Shown one piece after another: positions 26,293 to 32,318 of a stretch of DNA of 55,767 bases; within the stretch, counting starts at the first letter, position 1; every line of letters starts with the position of its first letter. Below the pieces are notes generated by a model. That model was not told the origin of the DNA and did no database searches. It was given only the letters and a program-made list of their open reading frames with translations. Position numbers and translations under genes: made by a program. This DNA comes from a virus. The DNA lies in IMG/VR virus record IMGVR_UViG_3300031973_001744, positions 1 to 55,767 of that record, one strand, 5' to 3'.

Positions 26293-26619
26293 TTACCTTT
26301 GTTTTAAGCGTACTTCTAGGTGAGAAGGTATAAGACTATCATATTCCTTAAATTCTTCATTAGAGAAAGGGATAAATTCATTATTCTGTACTTTTCCCAC
26401 AATAGTTGATATAACAGCTTTACCGGTTAATAAGAAAACCATTTCATATACTGTATAATCATCTATTTTTCTTTCTATAATAGATACTTTATCAGCTACC
26501 ATAGGAAGATAGGTCATATCTTCTACATCAAGATTATTAATTTTAATATCTAGATTATCAGTAGGTTGAAACTCTAGATCGGTCCCGTAATACTGGTTAA
26601 ATATTTCTACAGGCTCCAT
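26293..26619 (-). CDS. Hypothetical protein (start moved to 26619)
   Basis: 108 residues from the ATG at 26619. An in-frame ATG further up (26667) would overlap the previous gene by 47 bases, whereas 26619 sits one base after its stop (TAATATG), a junction used elsewhere here. The product is acidic with alternating strands and helices (NQYYGTDLEFQ, later DDYTVYEMVFLLTGKAVIST). No function recognised; it lies within the leader-bearing head-protein block but has no leader itself. Confidence 0.55.
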   Translation of the reverse strand: MEPVEIFNQYYGTDLEFQPTDNLDIKINNLDVEDMTYLPMVADKVSIIERKIDDYTVYEMVFLLTGKAVISTIVGKVQNNEFIPFSNEEFKEYDSLIPSHLEVRLKQR

Positions 26620-26620
26620 A

Positions 26621-26854
26621 TTAATATTCAAATTTAGCTCCTTTACCTTTATATTCATATCCTCCATCAGGATATTCAGCAGCTATTTTTTCATCTGCTT
26701 CTTCTCTATCTTTTGCTTTAATGACCATTCTAGTCATTCCGAATTCATTTTTTGGAATAGTATAATGGAATAATCTTTTACCTTCTTTTATAGAATCCTC
26801 CTCAGATAAAAGTGGGTTATTTTTTAAATATTTTTTATAGTTAAAATTATCCAT
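26621..26854 (-). CDS. Small protein with NYKKYL..NNPLL leader (head-targeted candidate)
   Basis: 77 residues. The N-terminus MDNFNYKKYLKNNPLLSEED matches that of the 217-residue protein at 27912 (FNYKKYVSNNPLLAEAD) and ends L-S-E, a prohead-protease-like site. The remaining 55 residues (KRLFHYTIPKNEFGMTRMVI, then a helix with KAKDREEADEKIAAEYPDG) could be a small strand-helix fold. A candidate late motif precedes it. Confidence 0.6.
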   Translation of the reverse strand: MDNFNYKKYLKNNPLLSEEDSIKEGKRLFHYTIPKNEFGMTRMVIKAKDREEADEKIAAEYPDGGYEYKGKGAKFEY

Positions 26855-26863
26855 AATCTTATT

Positions 26864-26874
26864 ATTATAAATAT
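26864..26874 (-). promoter_or_regulatory. Candidate late-promoter motif
   Basis: Minus-strand ATATTTATAAT, 9 bases before the ATG at 26854, with the same downstream AATAAGATTATG leader as before 22988. Confidence 0.4.
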
Positions 26875-26881
26875 ATTTTTT

Positions 26882-27397
26882 TTATTTTAAAAATGCTACC
26901 ATTAATTTACCATCATAGGTAACATCACTAACAGGTAATTGCTTTTTAATATATGCTGAATAAAGGTTAGCCCGTCTATCATCACCAAAATCAGATTTAG
27001 CAGGAAATACTAACATTTTTTTAATACCTTTTTCCTTATAATCAATATCATTTAGGAATTCTTTGGTAGCTTTTACAATAGTAGCCATAATTCTAAATAA
27101 TCTACCCTTATTTACAACACGATCAGCTCTATCTTCGTATCCATATTCATCTACTGTAGTAAAGTCAACTTTAAAATATGGTCCTCTTCCTTCTGCATTT
27201 GAATGATTTCCATAATACGCAGCAAAGCTTACTATATAATCATCTCCATCTTCTGTTGTGAAGGTAACATCTCTACCTGCCACATTTTTAGAGCTGCCTC
27301 TGAAGACATTATCATTTACACTATAAGAATACGGATTAGCAGATCCTTCTCCAACTTCAGATATAATTTCTTTTAATATGTTGGTAAGTTTAATCAT
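26882..27397 (-). CDS. Head-targeted candidate, tandem paralogue copy 2
   Basis: 171 residues. The N-terminus MIKLTNILKEIISEVGEGSA has I-S-E before V as a possible prohead-protease site. The body (YSYSVNDNVFRGSS, TFTTEDGDDYIVSFAAYYGN, VVNKGRLFRIMATIVKATKE, DDRRANLYSAYIKKQLPVSD) matches the upstream 171-residue gene along its whole length. The two genes overlap by 4 bases, so this is a tandem duplication kept in frame. Fold and function are unknown; the KGRLFRIMATIV helix and DRRANLY segment are the most conserved parts. Confidence 0.6.
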   Translation of the reverse strand: MIKLTNILKEIISEVGEGSANPYSYSVNDNVFRGSSKNVAGRDVTFTTEDGDDYIVSFAAYYGNHSNAEGRGPYFKVDFTTVDEYGYEDRADRVVNKGRLFRIMATIVKATKEFLNDIDYKEKGIKKMLVFPAKSDFGDDRRANLYSAYIKKQLPVSDVTYDGKLMVAFLK

Positions 27398-27909
27398 TTT
27401 AATATTGCTATAATTTCATCACCATCATAATTGATTCTTTTAATAGGTAAATGCTTCTTTATATATGCCATATAAAGATTAGCACGTCTATCATCATAAT
27501 AGCCTTCTGTTTTCGTTGGTGATATTATTAATTGATCAATATAATTTTCCTTATAATCGACTAGATCCATGAATTCTTTAGCTATCTGTACAATAGTAGC
27601 CATTACTCTGAATAATCGTCCTTTATTTACAACAGTCTCTGCATCATTAAATCCTGAAAGTTCATCTGTAAGATAAAAGTCTATTGTAAAGTGATTACCT
27701 ACCTCTTTTGCCCAATAATTATCACCCCAATATGCATTTAACTGTACTTCATATCTATCACCATCCTCTGTTGTAAAGGAAGCAGTATCATATGCTGCAT
27801 TACCCTGCTGACCTCTTTGTATACCATGTCTAGAAGTATAGCTGTAAGGTTTAGCTGTACCTTCTCCAACTTCAGAGATAATTTCTTTTATAAGAGGAAA
27901 TAGTTTCAT
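27394..27909 (-). CDS. Head-targeted candidate, tandem paralogue copy 1
   Basis: 171 residues, same length as its tandem partner. The leader MKLFPLIKEIISEVGEGTAK ends I-S-E before V. Conserved body segments are TTEDGDRYEVQLNAYWGDN, VVNKGRLFRVMATIVQIAKE and DDRRANLYMAYIKKHLPIKR. Divergence is spread evenly, which indicates an old duplication under continued selection. Two residues of gap separate it from the upstream leader-bearing gene. An internal head protein is the inferred role. Confidence 0.6.
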   Translation of the reverse strand: MKLFPLIKEIISEVGEGTAKPYSYTSRHGIQRGQQGNAAYDTASFTTEDGDRYEVQLNAYWGDNYWAKEVGNHFTIDFYLTDELSGFNDAETVVNKGRLFRVMATIVQIAKEFMDLVDYKENYIDQLIISPTKTEGYYDDRRANLYMAYIKKHLPIKRINYDGDEIIAILK

Positions 27910-27911
27910 GA

Positions 27912-28565
27912 TTAATCAACGTCAACACCGCGCTCAAGACCATCAATAATATTTTCTAAAGTAACATCATATCTATTAGATGATGTTCCAAAATCAAGAG
28001 CACCATATGCTTCCGCACGAGAATGAGCAGTTGGAAAATAACTACTTAGTAATTCATTGGCTTCTCTAGACATATATTTTAGATCCTCAAGAATATCTCT
28101 AAGTTTATCTAAGGCTTCAGTTCTATCTTCAACCTCATTTACTTTTTTCTTCCCTTTTTTATCAGTATCATAAATATGGTCTGGGGCCATACCTAATTTA
28201 ATAGCCGCTGATCTTACACCGGGTCTTACTTCTTTTCTTTCTTCCTCATCTAAAGCTCCTTCTTCAAAAACAACAGCTCCTCCAAGATCATAAGTATAAA
28301 CAGCGTAACCGGTGTTCGGATCCTCAACAGCAATCGCTTCAGTATCAGGATCGATATCCTTAGTTACCTTTTCAACATCATATTTTTTAAGATCTCCAAG
28401 AGTACCGGTAGTAATTACAGTAAACTCCTTATCATCAAATCTAGTTGCAATATCTCCAGCAGCTACATTTCCAATTGGAGTAACTTTTCTAGGTGTAGTA
28501 TCCGCCTCAGCTAATAAAGGGTTATTACTTACATATTTTTTATAGTTAAAATTCGTGTCGCTCAT
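27912..28565 (-). CDS. Head-targeted candidate with NYKKYV..NNPLL leader
   Basis: 217 residues. The N-terminus (FNYKKYVSNNPLLAEAD) ends L-A-E before A, an excellent match to the T4 prohead-protease consensus (L/I-x-E then a small residue). It is followed by an acidic body, with further L-x-E sites (ALDEEERKE) and a helical C-terminus (LDKLRDILEDLKYMSREANE). The shared leader with the 77-residue gene argues that the leader is a mobile, reusable module. Enzymatic motifs were not seen. Confidence 0.6.
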   Translation of the reverse strand: MSDTNFNYKKYVSNNPLLAEADTTPRKVTPIGNVAAGDIATRFDDKEFTVITTGTLGDLKKYDVEKVTKDIDPDTEAIAVEDPNTGYAVYTYDLGGAVVFEEGALDEEERKEVRPGVRSAAIKLGMAPDHIYDTDKKGKKKVNEVEDRTEALDKLRDILEDLKYMSREANELLSSYFPTAHSRAEAYGALDFGTSSNRYDVTLENIIDGLERGVDVD

Positions 28566-28598
28566 AATTTTTTTAATTCGTTAGTTATATATATTCCT

Positions 28599-29756
28599 TT
28601 ACCCTAATTTACTAATTATCTCGTAAATATTTCCTTTATGGGCATCTTGCAAAGCTATAATAGCTCTTTTGATAGCCTCTTTCTTACCTATCTCTTCTTT
28701 GTCGGCGATTTTATGAATGAGTTTCATTAAATCATCTTGAACCCTTTTTAATCGACCGGCGCTGAATTCTTCTGTCACTGGGTTAGAGTGGTTGTTGGTT
28801 AAAGATTCGGTTTTACCTTCATCTAGTGCACCTTCTCTTTTTTCAAGTTCATCTTCTAATGTACTCATTAATTTATACATTCCACCGGTACCATGAATTT
28901 TATCGGCTAACATTTGTTGTTTATCGGTTCCGTAATATAGAAAATCATTAACAAGAGTAGCGGCATCTTTTAATGTTTTATGCATTCTTTTAATCTCTTG
29001 AGGAGATTTTTGATCTAAAAGACCTTCATCAATAGTTTCTTCTTTAATTACCGGATTACCTTTAATTGCTTGTCTAAATATAGTAATAAAGTTATGAATT
29101 CTCTGACTAATCTCTGATGCTCCTTTACTTAACTGTTCACTACCATCATATCTAATGTCTCTAAGAGTATCAAACATTTCTACAAATTGTTTTTCAAAGT
29201 TTACTAATTCTTCTCTACCTATATCTTGTAGTAAATATTTCATGGTATCCTCATCTGCGGTACCCATTGACTCTAATGCTTCTTTGATATCCATCTTTTT
29301 AATCATATCGATAGCTAAATCTTTGGCTCCTTCTGGGTATAAATGATCGTTTTGATCTTTAAGCTTCTGAACTAAATCTTTAATTGCTTGTTTAATATCT
29401 GCTGTTGACTCTTTAGCTTCTTCAATATCCTCTTTATTAAGTCTTTCTCTTACTTTTTGAGCAATCTTTTCTGCAATAGGTGAAGCTGCACTTGCTTTAG
29501 TTAAATCATCGGCATGCTTTTTAGTAGTCTCTAATTCCTTATTAAGATCTTGTGCTCTCTTAATATCATCTGCATCCGCTTCTGTTTGTAGCTTATCTCT
29601 AAGTTCTTTAGTTTTTTCTAACTCTTGATTCATTTTTTTCTGATTTTCAATATCTTCATCTGAAGCTTCTGGTACAATTAGTTCATGCATCTCTTTGTCT
29701 AATTTCTCTTTCATTTTGCTATAAACTTCTTTCATGATGATTTTTTTGTAGTTCAT
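28599..29756 (-). CDS. Coiled-coil internal head/core protein candidate
   Basis: 385 residues, highly charged and almost all helical with long coiled coils (NQELEKTKELRDKLQTEADA and similar). It begins MNYKKIIMKEVYSKMKEKLD, and further in are several sites of the prohead-protease type: TIDE before G, ALDE before G. T4 core proteins such as gp22 and the internal proteins are also helical, charged and cut many times by gp21. A scaffold or core role in the prohead is the best inference. It opens the leader-bearing block; a candidate late motif lies at 29777-29789. Confidence 0.6.
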   Translation of the reverse strand: MNYKKIIMKEVYSKMKEKLDKEMHELIVPEASDEDIENQKKMNQELEKTKELRDKLQTEADADDIKRAQDLNKELETTKKHADDLTKASAASPIAEKIAQKVRERLNKEDIEEAKESTADIKQAIKDLVQKLKDQNDHLYPEGAKDLAIDMIKKMDIKEALESMGTADEDTMKYLLQDIGREELVNFEKQFVEMFDTLRDIRYDGSEQLSKGASEISQRIHNFITIFRQAIKGNPVIKEETIDEGLLDQKSPQEIKRMHKTLKDAATLVNDFLYYGTDKQQMLADKIHGTGGMYKLMSTLEDELEKREGALDEGKTESLTNNHSNPVTEEFSAGRLKRVQDDLMKLIHKIADKEEIGKKEAIKRAIIALQDAHKGNIYEIISKLG

Positions 29757-29776
29757 TGGAATGCTTTGTTCTTAAT

Positions 29777-29789
29777 ATTAATAAATATC
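29777..29789 (-). promoter_or_regulatory. Candidate late-promoter motif before the head-protein block
   Basis: Minus-strand GATATTTATTAAT, 20 bases before the ATG at 29756, the longest and most promoter-like spacing among the copies. Confidence 0.45.
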
Positions 29790-29827
29790 TTTTTACTAAG
29801 CTTATTGTTTTATATATTCAATATTTA

Positions 29828-29860
29828 AATATATACCCTATATAACAAGAATATATACCC
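29828..29860. repeat. Two direct 11-bp repeats AATATATACCC, period 22
   Basis: Copies at 29828-29838 and 29850-29860, start to start 22 bases, about two helical turns apart. They lie upstream of the late motif for the head-protein block and could bind a regulator on one DNA face. Confidence 0.55.
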
Positions 29861-29957
29861 GTTTCTATCTCAAAAATCTATCATTTCTATATCCACCACT
29901 CTGGGAAGATTTTTTACGGTTTTACCTCTATATGGAAAAAAACTACATTTTTTGCTT

Positions 29958-30025
29958 TTTCCTAATTTTCCAAGATTTCCGCGTTTTCCTATTTTTCCGA
30001 AATAACCGAGAAAACCAAGATATCC
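29958..30025 (-). repeat. 9-bp periodic tract, reads Gly-X-Y on the minus strand
   Basis: Eight CC dinucleotides occur at exact 9-base spacing (29961, 29970, 29979, 29988, 29997, 30006, 30015, 30024). On the minus strand each gives GG of a glycine codon, and the frame reads GYLGFLGYFGKIGKRGNLG and continues GKLGKS, a collagen-like Gly-X-Y pattern. No start codon follows the in-frame stop just upstream, so it is either a gene relic or a non-coding tandem repeat. Confidence 0.6.
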
Positions 30026-30041
30026 AATATTTCAGGATATC
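30019..30041 (-). terminator. Weak hairpin, possible terminator of the peptidase-like gene
   Basis: Perfect 7-bp stem GATATCC/GGATATC with a 9-base loop, 22 bases after the stop at 30063 on the minus strand, followed by TTGGTTTTC. The T-tract is poor. Confidence 0.3.
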
Positions 30042-30062
30042 CTAGTTCTACTCGATCTACAG

Positions 30063-30557
30063 TTAAAATAAGGTTAATTGTTTTTGATAAGATCCCTTAA
30101 GAGTAACGTTATATGCAGCCTTAACCTTTCTAGTAGGCTTAAACTCTAATCCAGGGTGATCTATCAATATACCATCTTTTACTACTAGAGCATGGTTTGC
30201 TACTAGTACTATATATGTTCCTTTAGGATGAGACTGGATAAATGACTTTAATGTCTTCTGTCTATCTATTGTCTCTCCTTTGACTACGTATCGGTTTTTA
30301 ATTTGAAGTCCTAGCATTTGAGTAAAGGTAGCTTCTCTATCTCCGACTTTAATATTTCCTTTTCCGAACTCACTATGAATGTTTACGGTTTGAACCCCTC
30401 TACCATCTCTACGGTTTAATTGACGACGAGCATAAGTATGAGCAGTATCATAATCTACTCCCATTGCATTAGCGATAGCTAACACCACACAATCATTACC
30501 TTCACCTTTAGCGAACTTTGAACCTTTCTTAACCTTTGAACTACTTTGTAAAATCAT
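30063..30557 (-). CDS. Papain/C39-like cysteine peptidase candidate
   Basis: 164 residues. GEGNDCVVLAIANAMGVDYD places C23 at the start of a helix, and GTYIVLVANHALVVKDGILI brings H122 with D133 after it. This Cys helix, then His strand, then Asp layout is that of papain-like/C39 folds, seen in many phage proteins with a DCVVxAIANA opening. It could cut a peptide or act as a deamidase or transglutaminase-type enzyme on a host target. The early-type promoter at 30587-30618 drives it. Activity not proven. Confidence 0.6.
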   Translation of the reverse strand: MILQSSSKVKKGSKFAKGEGNDCVVLAIANAMGVDYDTAHTYARRQLNRRDGRGVQTVNIHSEFGKGNIKVGDREATFTQMLGLQIKNRYVVKGETIDRQKTLKSFIQSHPKGTYIVLVANHALVVKDGILIDHPGLEFKPTRKVKAAYNVTLKGSYQKQLTLF

Positions 30558-30586
30558 AACCTATTATTTATCTTTTTAACTTATAT

Positions 30587-30618
30587 TAAATATACGAATT
30601 ATCTTTCGTACTTCCAAC
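30587..30618 (-). promoter_or_regulatory. Promoter of the family (GTTGG-N19-TATATTTA)
   Basis: GTTGG at 30614-30618, 19 bases ending AATTCG, TATATTTA at 30587-30594, 29 bases before the ATG at 30557. Its leader AAAAAGATAAATAATAGGTT is nearly identical to that before 36223 and 37008. Confidence 0.85.
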
Positions 30619-30642
30619 TGTTTTGTGAATTATCTTTGCCAG

Positions 30643-30984
30643 TTACGCAACAATTCCTTTATTACGATAAGCCTCTTCATTGAAGGTGTAGCCTAGTACC
30701 TCAATCTTAGATAGATCAAACTGGTAAGAAGTCTTTTGACCCATCATATTAAAGTCATATACTTTCATGATACCATCTCTAATATACTCTACATTCATAG
30801 ACTGTCCCAGACGCTCTACTGTATAGAATGTTTCACCTTTAGTTTTAGCCTCATGGCCTACAAAAGTAAATAAAGCTCTCTTATCCTCTAGTACTGGATG
30901 CTTGTATTCAAACTTAATAAACTCCCCCTCACCAATTGCTTGAAGGGCTTCCTGATTCATTTTGCTGATGTTGATATTACTCAT
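30643..30984 (-). CDS. Hypothetical protein
   Basis: 113 residues, not recognised. The beta-strand-rich sequence (EFIKFEYKHPVLEDKRALFT, YTVERLGQSMNVEYIRDGI) would suit a small barrel, but I cannot name a family. It has its own family promoter at 31013-31044 and shares the conserved early leader ending AAAGGTTATG. The 85-base gap to the next gene holds that gene's promoter. Confidence 0.6.
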   Translation of the reverse strand: MSNINISKMNQEALQAIGEGEFIKFEYKHPVLEDKRALFTFVGHEAKTKGETFYTVERLGQSMNVEYIRDGIMKVYDFNMMGQKTSYQFDLSKIEVLGYTFNEEAYRNKGIVA

Positions 30985-31012
30985 AACCTTTATTATCTTT
31001 TTAACTATATCT

Positions 31013-31044
31013 TAAATATAAGAAATATATCTCAGGCCTCCAAC
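31013..31044 (-). promoter_or_regulatory. Promoter of the family (GTTGG-N19-TATATTTA)
   Basis: GTTGG at 31040-31044, 19 bases ending ATTTCT, TATATTTA at 31013-31020. A mirror GTTGG on the plus strand at 31060-31064 makes a CCAAC...GTTGG inverted pair. Confidence 0.85.
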
Positions 31045-31190
31045 TATCTTTACTACTTTGTTGGCCTTCCTATCGAATCGATCGATATCGAATATATAAA
31101 TTTTGCTAGAAAAAAAAGTTGTTTAATTGGGATGGATACCCCTGATATATTTTTTTTATGATAAATCAACGTGCCTATCTAACCTACACA

Positions 31191-31286
31191 CTAGTATCTT
31201 CTTTTATCAATATAGTCTTTATACTCTTCTCTTACCACTTTTAATACATACAATATTACTAAGATATTAATTATTGTTATCATCAT
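31191..31286 (-). CDS. Micro-protein with membrane helix (31 aa)
   Basis: From ATGATG at 31286 the product begins MMITIINILVILYVLKVVRE and ends EYKDYIDKRRY. One short transmembrane helix with a basic tail. It overlaps the end of the upstream small membrane gene by 20 bases. Such pairs are common in early regions of phages; the reading is uncertain because of length. Confidence 0.4.
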   Translation of the reverse strand: MMITIINILVILYVLKVVREEYKDYIDKRRY

Positions 31287-31428
31287 TATGAATTTTATTA
31301 ACGTAGTTAATAACTTTATCAATTATGATATAACTTCCAAATATAAATGCTACTAACGCTAATACCACTACATCAGAACTATCTCTCATGAAGTTAATAT
31401 ATTCTTTGTATTGGTTTAATAGATTCAT
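31267..31428 (-). CDS. Small membrane protein (53 aa)
   Basis: Product MNLLNQYKEYINFMRDSSDV followed by a transmembrane helix (VVLALVAFIFGSYIIIDKVI) and an Asn/Asp-rich end. It starts 6 bases after the stop of the 64-residue gene, in an unbroken leftward series of small genes. Function unknown. Confidence 0.5.
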   Translation of the reverse strand: MNLLNQYKEYINFMRDSSDVVVLALVAFIFGSYIIIDKVINYVNKIHNDDNNN

Positions 31429-31434
31429 ATTCTT

Positions 31435-31629
31435 TTATTCTACACTTTGATTATTTTTATACACTTCCTCTTTCACATAGTTAAATGCCTTCTTATAAGC
31501 TTTTTCTCTAGATAACGACATATCATCATATTGATACTTAGTAGCCATATGTTCTAGTAATACTCTATTCTCTTCACCTAACTCTTCTATCATTTGTTCT
31601 ATTAGGTCTAATTCAAACTTATACATCAT
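31435..31629 (-). CDS. Small helical hypothetical protein
   Basis: 64 residues, helical. Its C-terminal half (SREKAYKKAFNYVKEEVYKN) resembles that of the 95-residue upstream neighbour (SRIEAYTMAYNEIIDNN), so the two probably share a short helical module, S-R-x-x-A-Y-x-x-A-Y/F-N. It overlaps that gene by 11 bases. Not recognised. Confidence 0.5.
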   Translation of the reverse strand: MMYKFELDLIEQMIEELGEENRVLLEHMATKYQYDDMSLSREKAYKKAFNYVKEEVYKNNQSVE

Positions 31630-31906
31630 TATTATCTATTATCTCATTATAAGCCATTGTATAAGCCTCTATTCTACTTATTACTCTATTCTTATTCTCT
31701 AGTATAATATCCATAGCTCTATCTCTTACTTCATTAAACTTATTATTATTATAGGCTTTATAAAGTATTTCTTCTATTGTATCCATCTCTACTATACCTC
31801 TTGATATAACTGGATTACTCCTCTCACCTCTTACTCTTGTTCTTTGTCCGTTATAGTTTTTGTTTACCATATGTCTATCATAGCTATTCTGTCCCATCTT
31901 CATCAT
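31619..31906 (-). CDS. Small helical hypothetical protein
   Basis: 95 residues. The N-terminal 35 residues are basic (GQRTRVRGERSNPVISRGIV); the rest is helical and ends with the SRIEAYTMAYNEI module also seen in the next gene. It overlaps the upstream 37-residue membrane gene by 23 bases, in a different frame. An alternative start at the second Met is possible. Function unknown. Confidence 0.5.
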   Translation of the reverse strand: MMKMGQNSYDRHMVNKNYNGQRTRVRGERSNPVISRGIVEMDTIEEILYKAYNNNKFNEVRDRAMDIILENKNRVISRIEAYTMAYNEIIDNNDV

Positions 31907-31997
31907 CTTCTAAATTATCAAACATTGTTTCTCCTACATAATAAAATATACCAAATATGAATGTTAAACATCCAATAATAATTAATGCATCTACCAT
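31884..31997 (-). CDS. Small membrane protein (37 aa)
   Basis: Product begins MVDALIIIGCLTFIFGIFYY, one transmembrane helix, then a very acidic tail (NLEDDEDGTE). It lies between the 104-residue membrane gene and the 95-residue gene with short overlaps. An acidic cytoplasmic or periplasmic tail on a single helix is typical of small phage envelope proteins. Confidence 0.45.
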   Translation of the reverse strand: MVDALIIIGCLTFIFGIFYYVGETMFDNLEDDEDGTE

Positions 31998-32003
31998 ATC
32001 AAT

Positions 32004-32318
32004 TTATTTATTTGTTCTTTTCCATTCTTTATCCCATGCCTCTTTATCTCTAGCATTAGGATCAATTATCCATTTACCTACCTCTTCTTCAAATCCATCA
32101 TACCCATCTAACCCTTCATCTATAATTTTATTCACATCAGTTATCCACATCTCAAGTACCCAAAATAAGGACTCAATAAAATAACTAATACCAATCAGAA
32201 GCGTACCATAATGAGTATACGTTCCACTAAATCCTTCCCTAATATCTGTTACTACAGAAGGGATACTTGCAATAATAATTGCTATCGAAAATATAACTTT
32301 AAACCAAGGCTTTCTCAT
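32004..32318 (-). CDS. Membrane protein with two transmembrane helices
   Basis: 104 residues: helix one about 8-24 (VIFSIAIIIASIPSVVT), helix two about 38-56 (LLIGISYFIESLFWVLEMWI), then an acidic C-terminal tail ending KEWKRTNK. The start overlaps the stop of the T9SS-like gene by 4 bases, so it is coupled to it. A joint action of the secreted and membrane proteins at the host envelope is possible. Confidence 0.6.
   Translation of the reverse strand: MRKPWFKVIFSIAIIIASIPSVVTDIREGFSGTYTHYGTLLIGISYFIESLFWVLEMWITDVNKIIDEGLDGYDGFEEEVGKWIIDPNARDKEAWDKEWKRTNK

Larger units (their letters stand above)
29757..30062. other. Intergenic region of 306 bases, no convincing gene
   Basis: It holds, from left to right, a candidate late motif (29777-29789), a pair of 11-bp direct repeats (29828-29860), a 9-bp periodic tract (29958-30025) and a small hairpin (30019-30041). 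On the plus strand a 37-codon frame begins at 29932, but it opposes all neighbours and is not supported. On the minus strand the periodic tract is open for about 50 codons without an ordinary start codon. Confidence 0.6.

Noticed and set aside
28312-28545. 77-codon plus-strand frame
   Set aside because: Antisense to the leader-bearing gene at 27912-28565, and the opposing gene has a clear start and leader.
29932-30048. 37-codon plus-strand frame across the 9-bp tract
   Set aside because: It opposes all neighbouring genes, has no promoter of the family, and the Phe-rich product arises from the repeat itself.
31957-32184. 75-codon plus-strand frame
   Set aside because: It is antisense to the coupled small membrane genes, and it only mirrors their codons.
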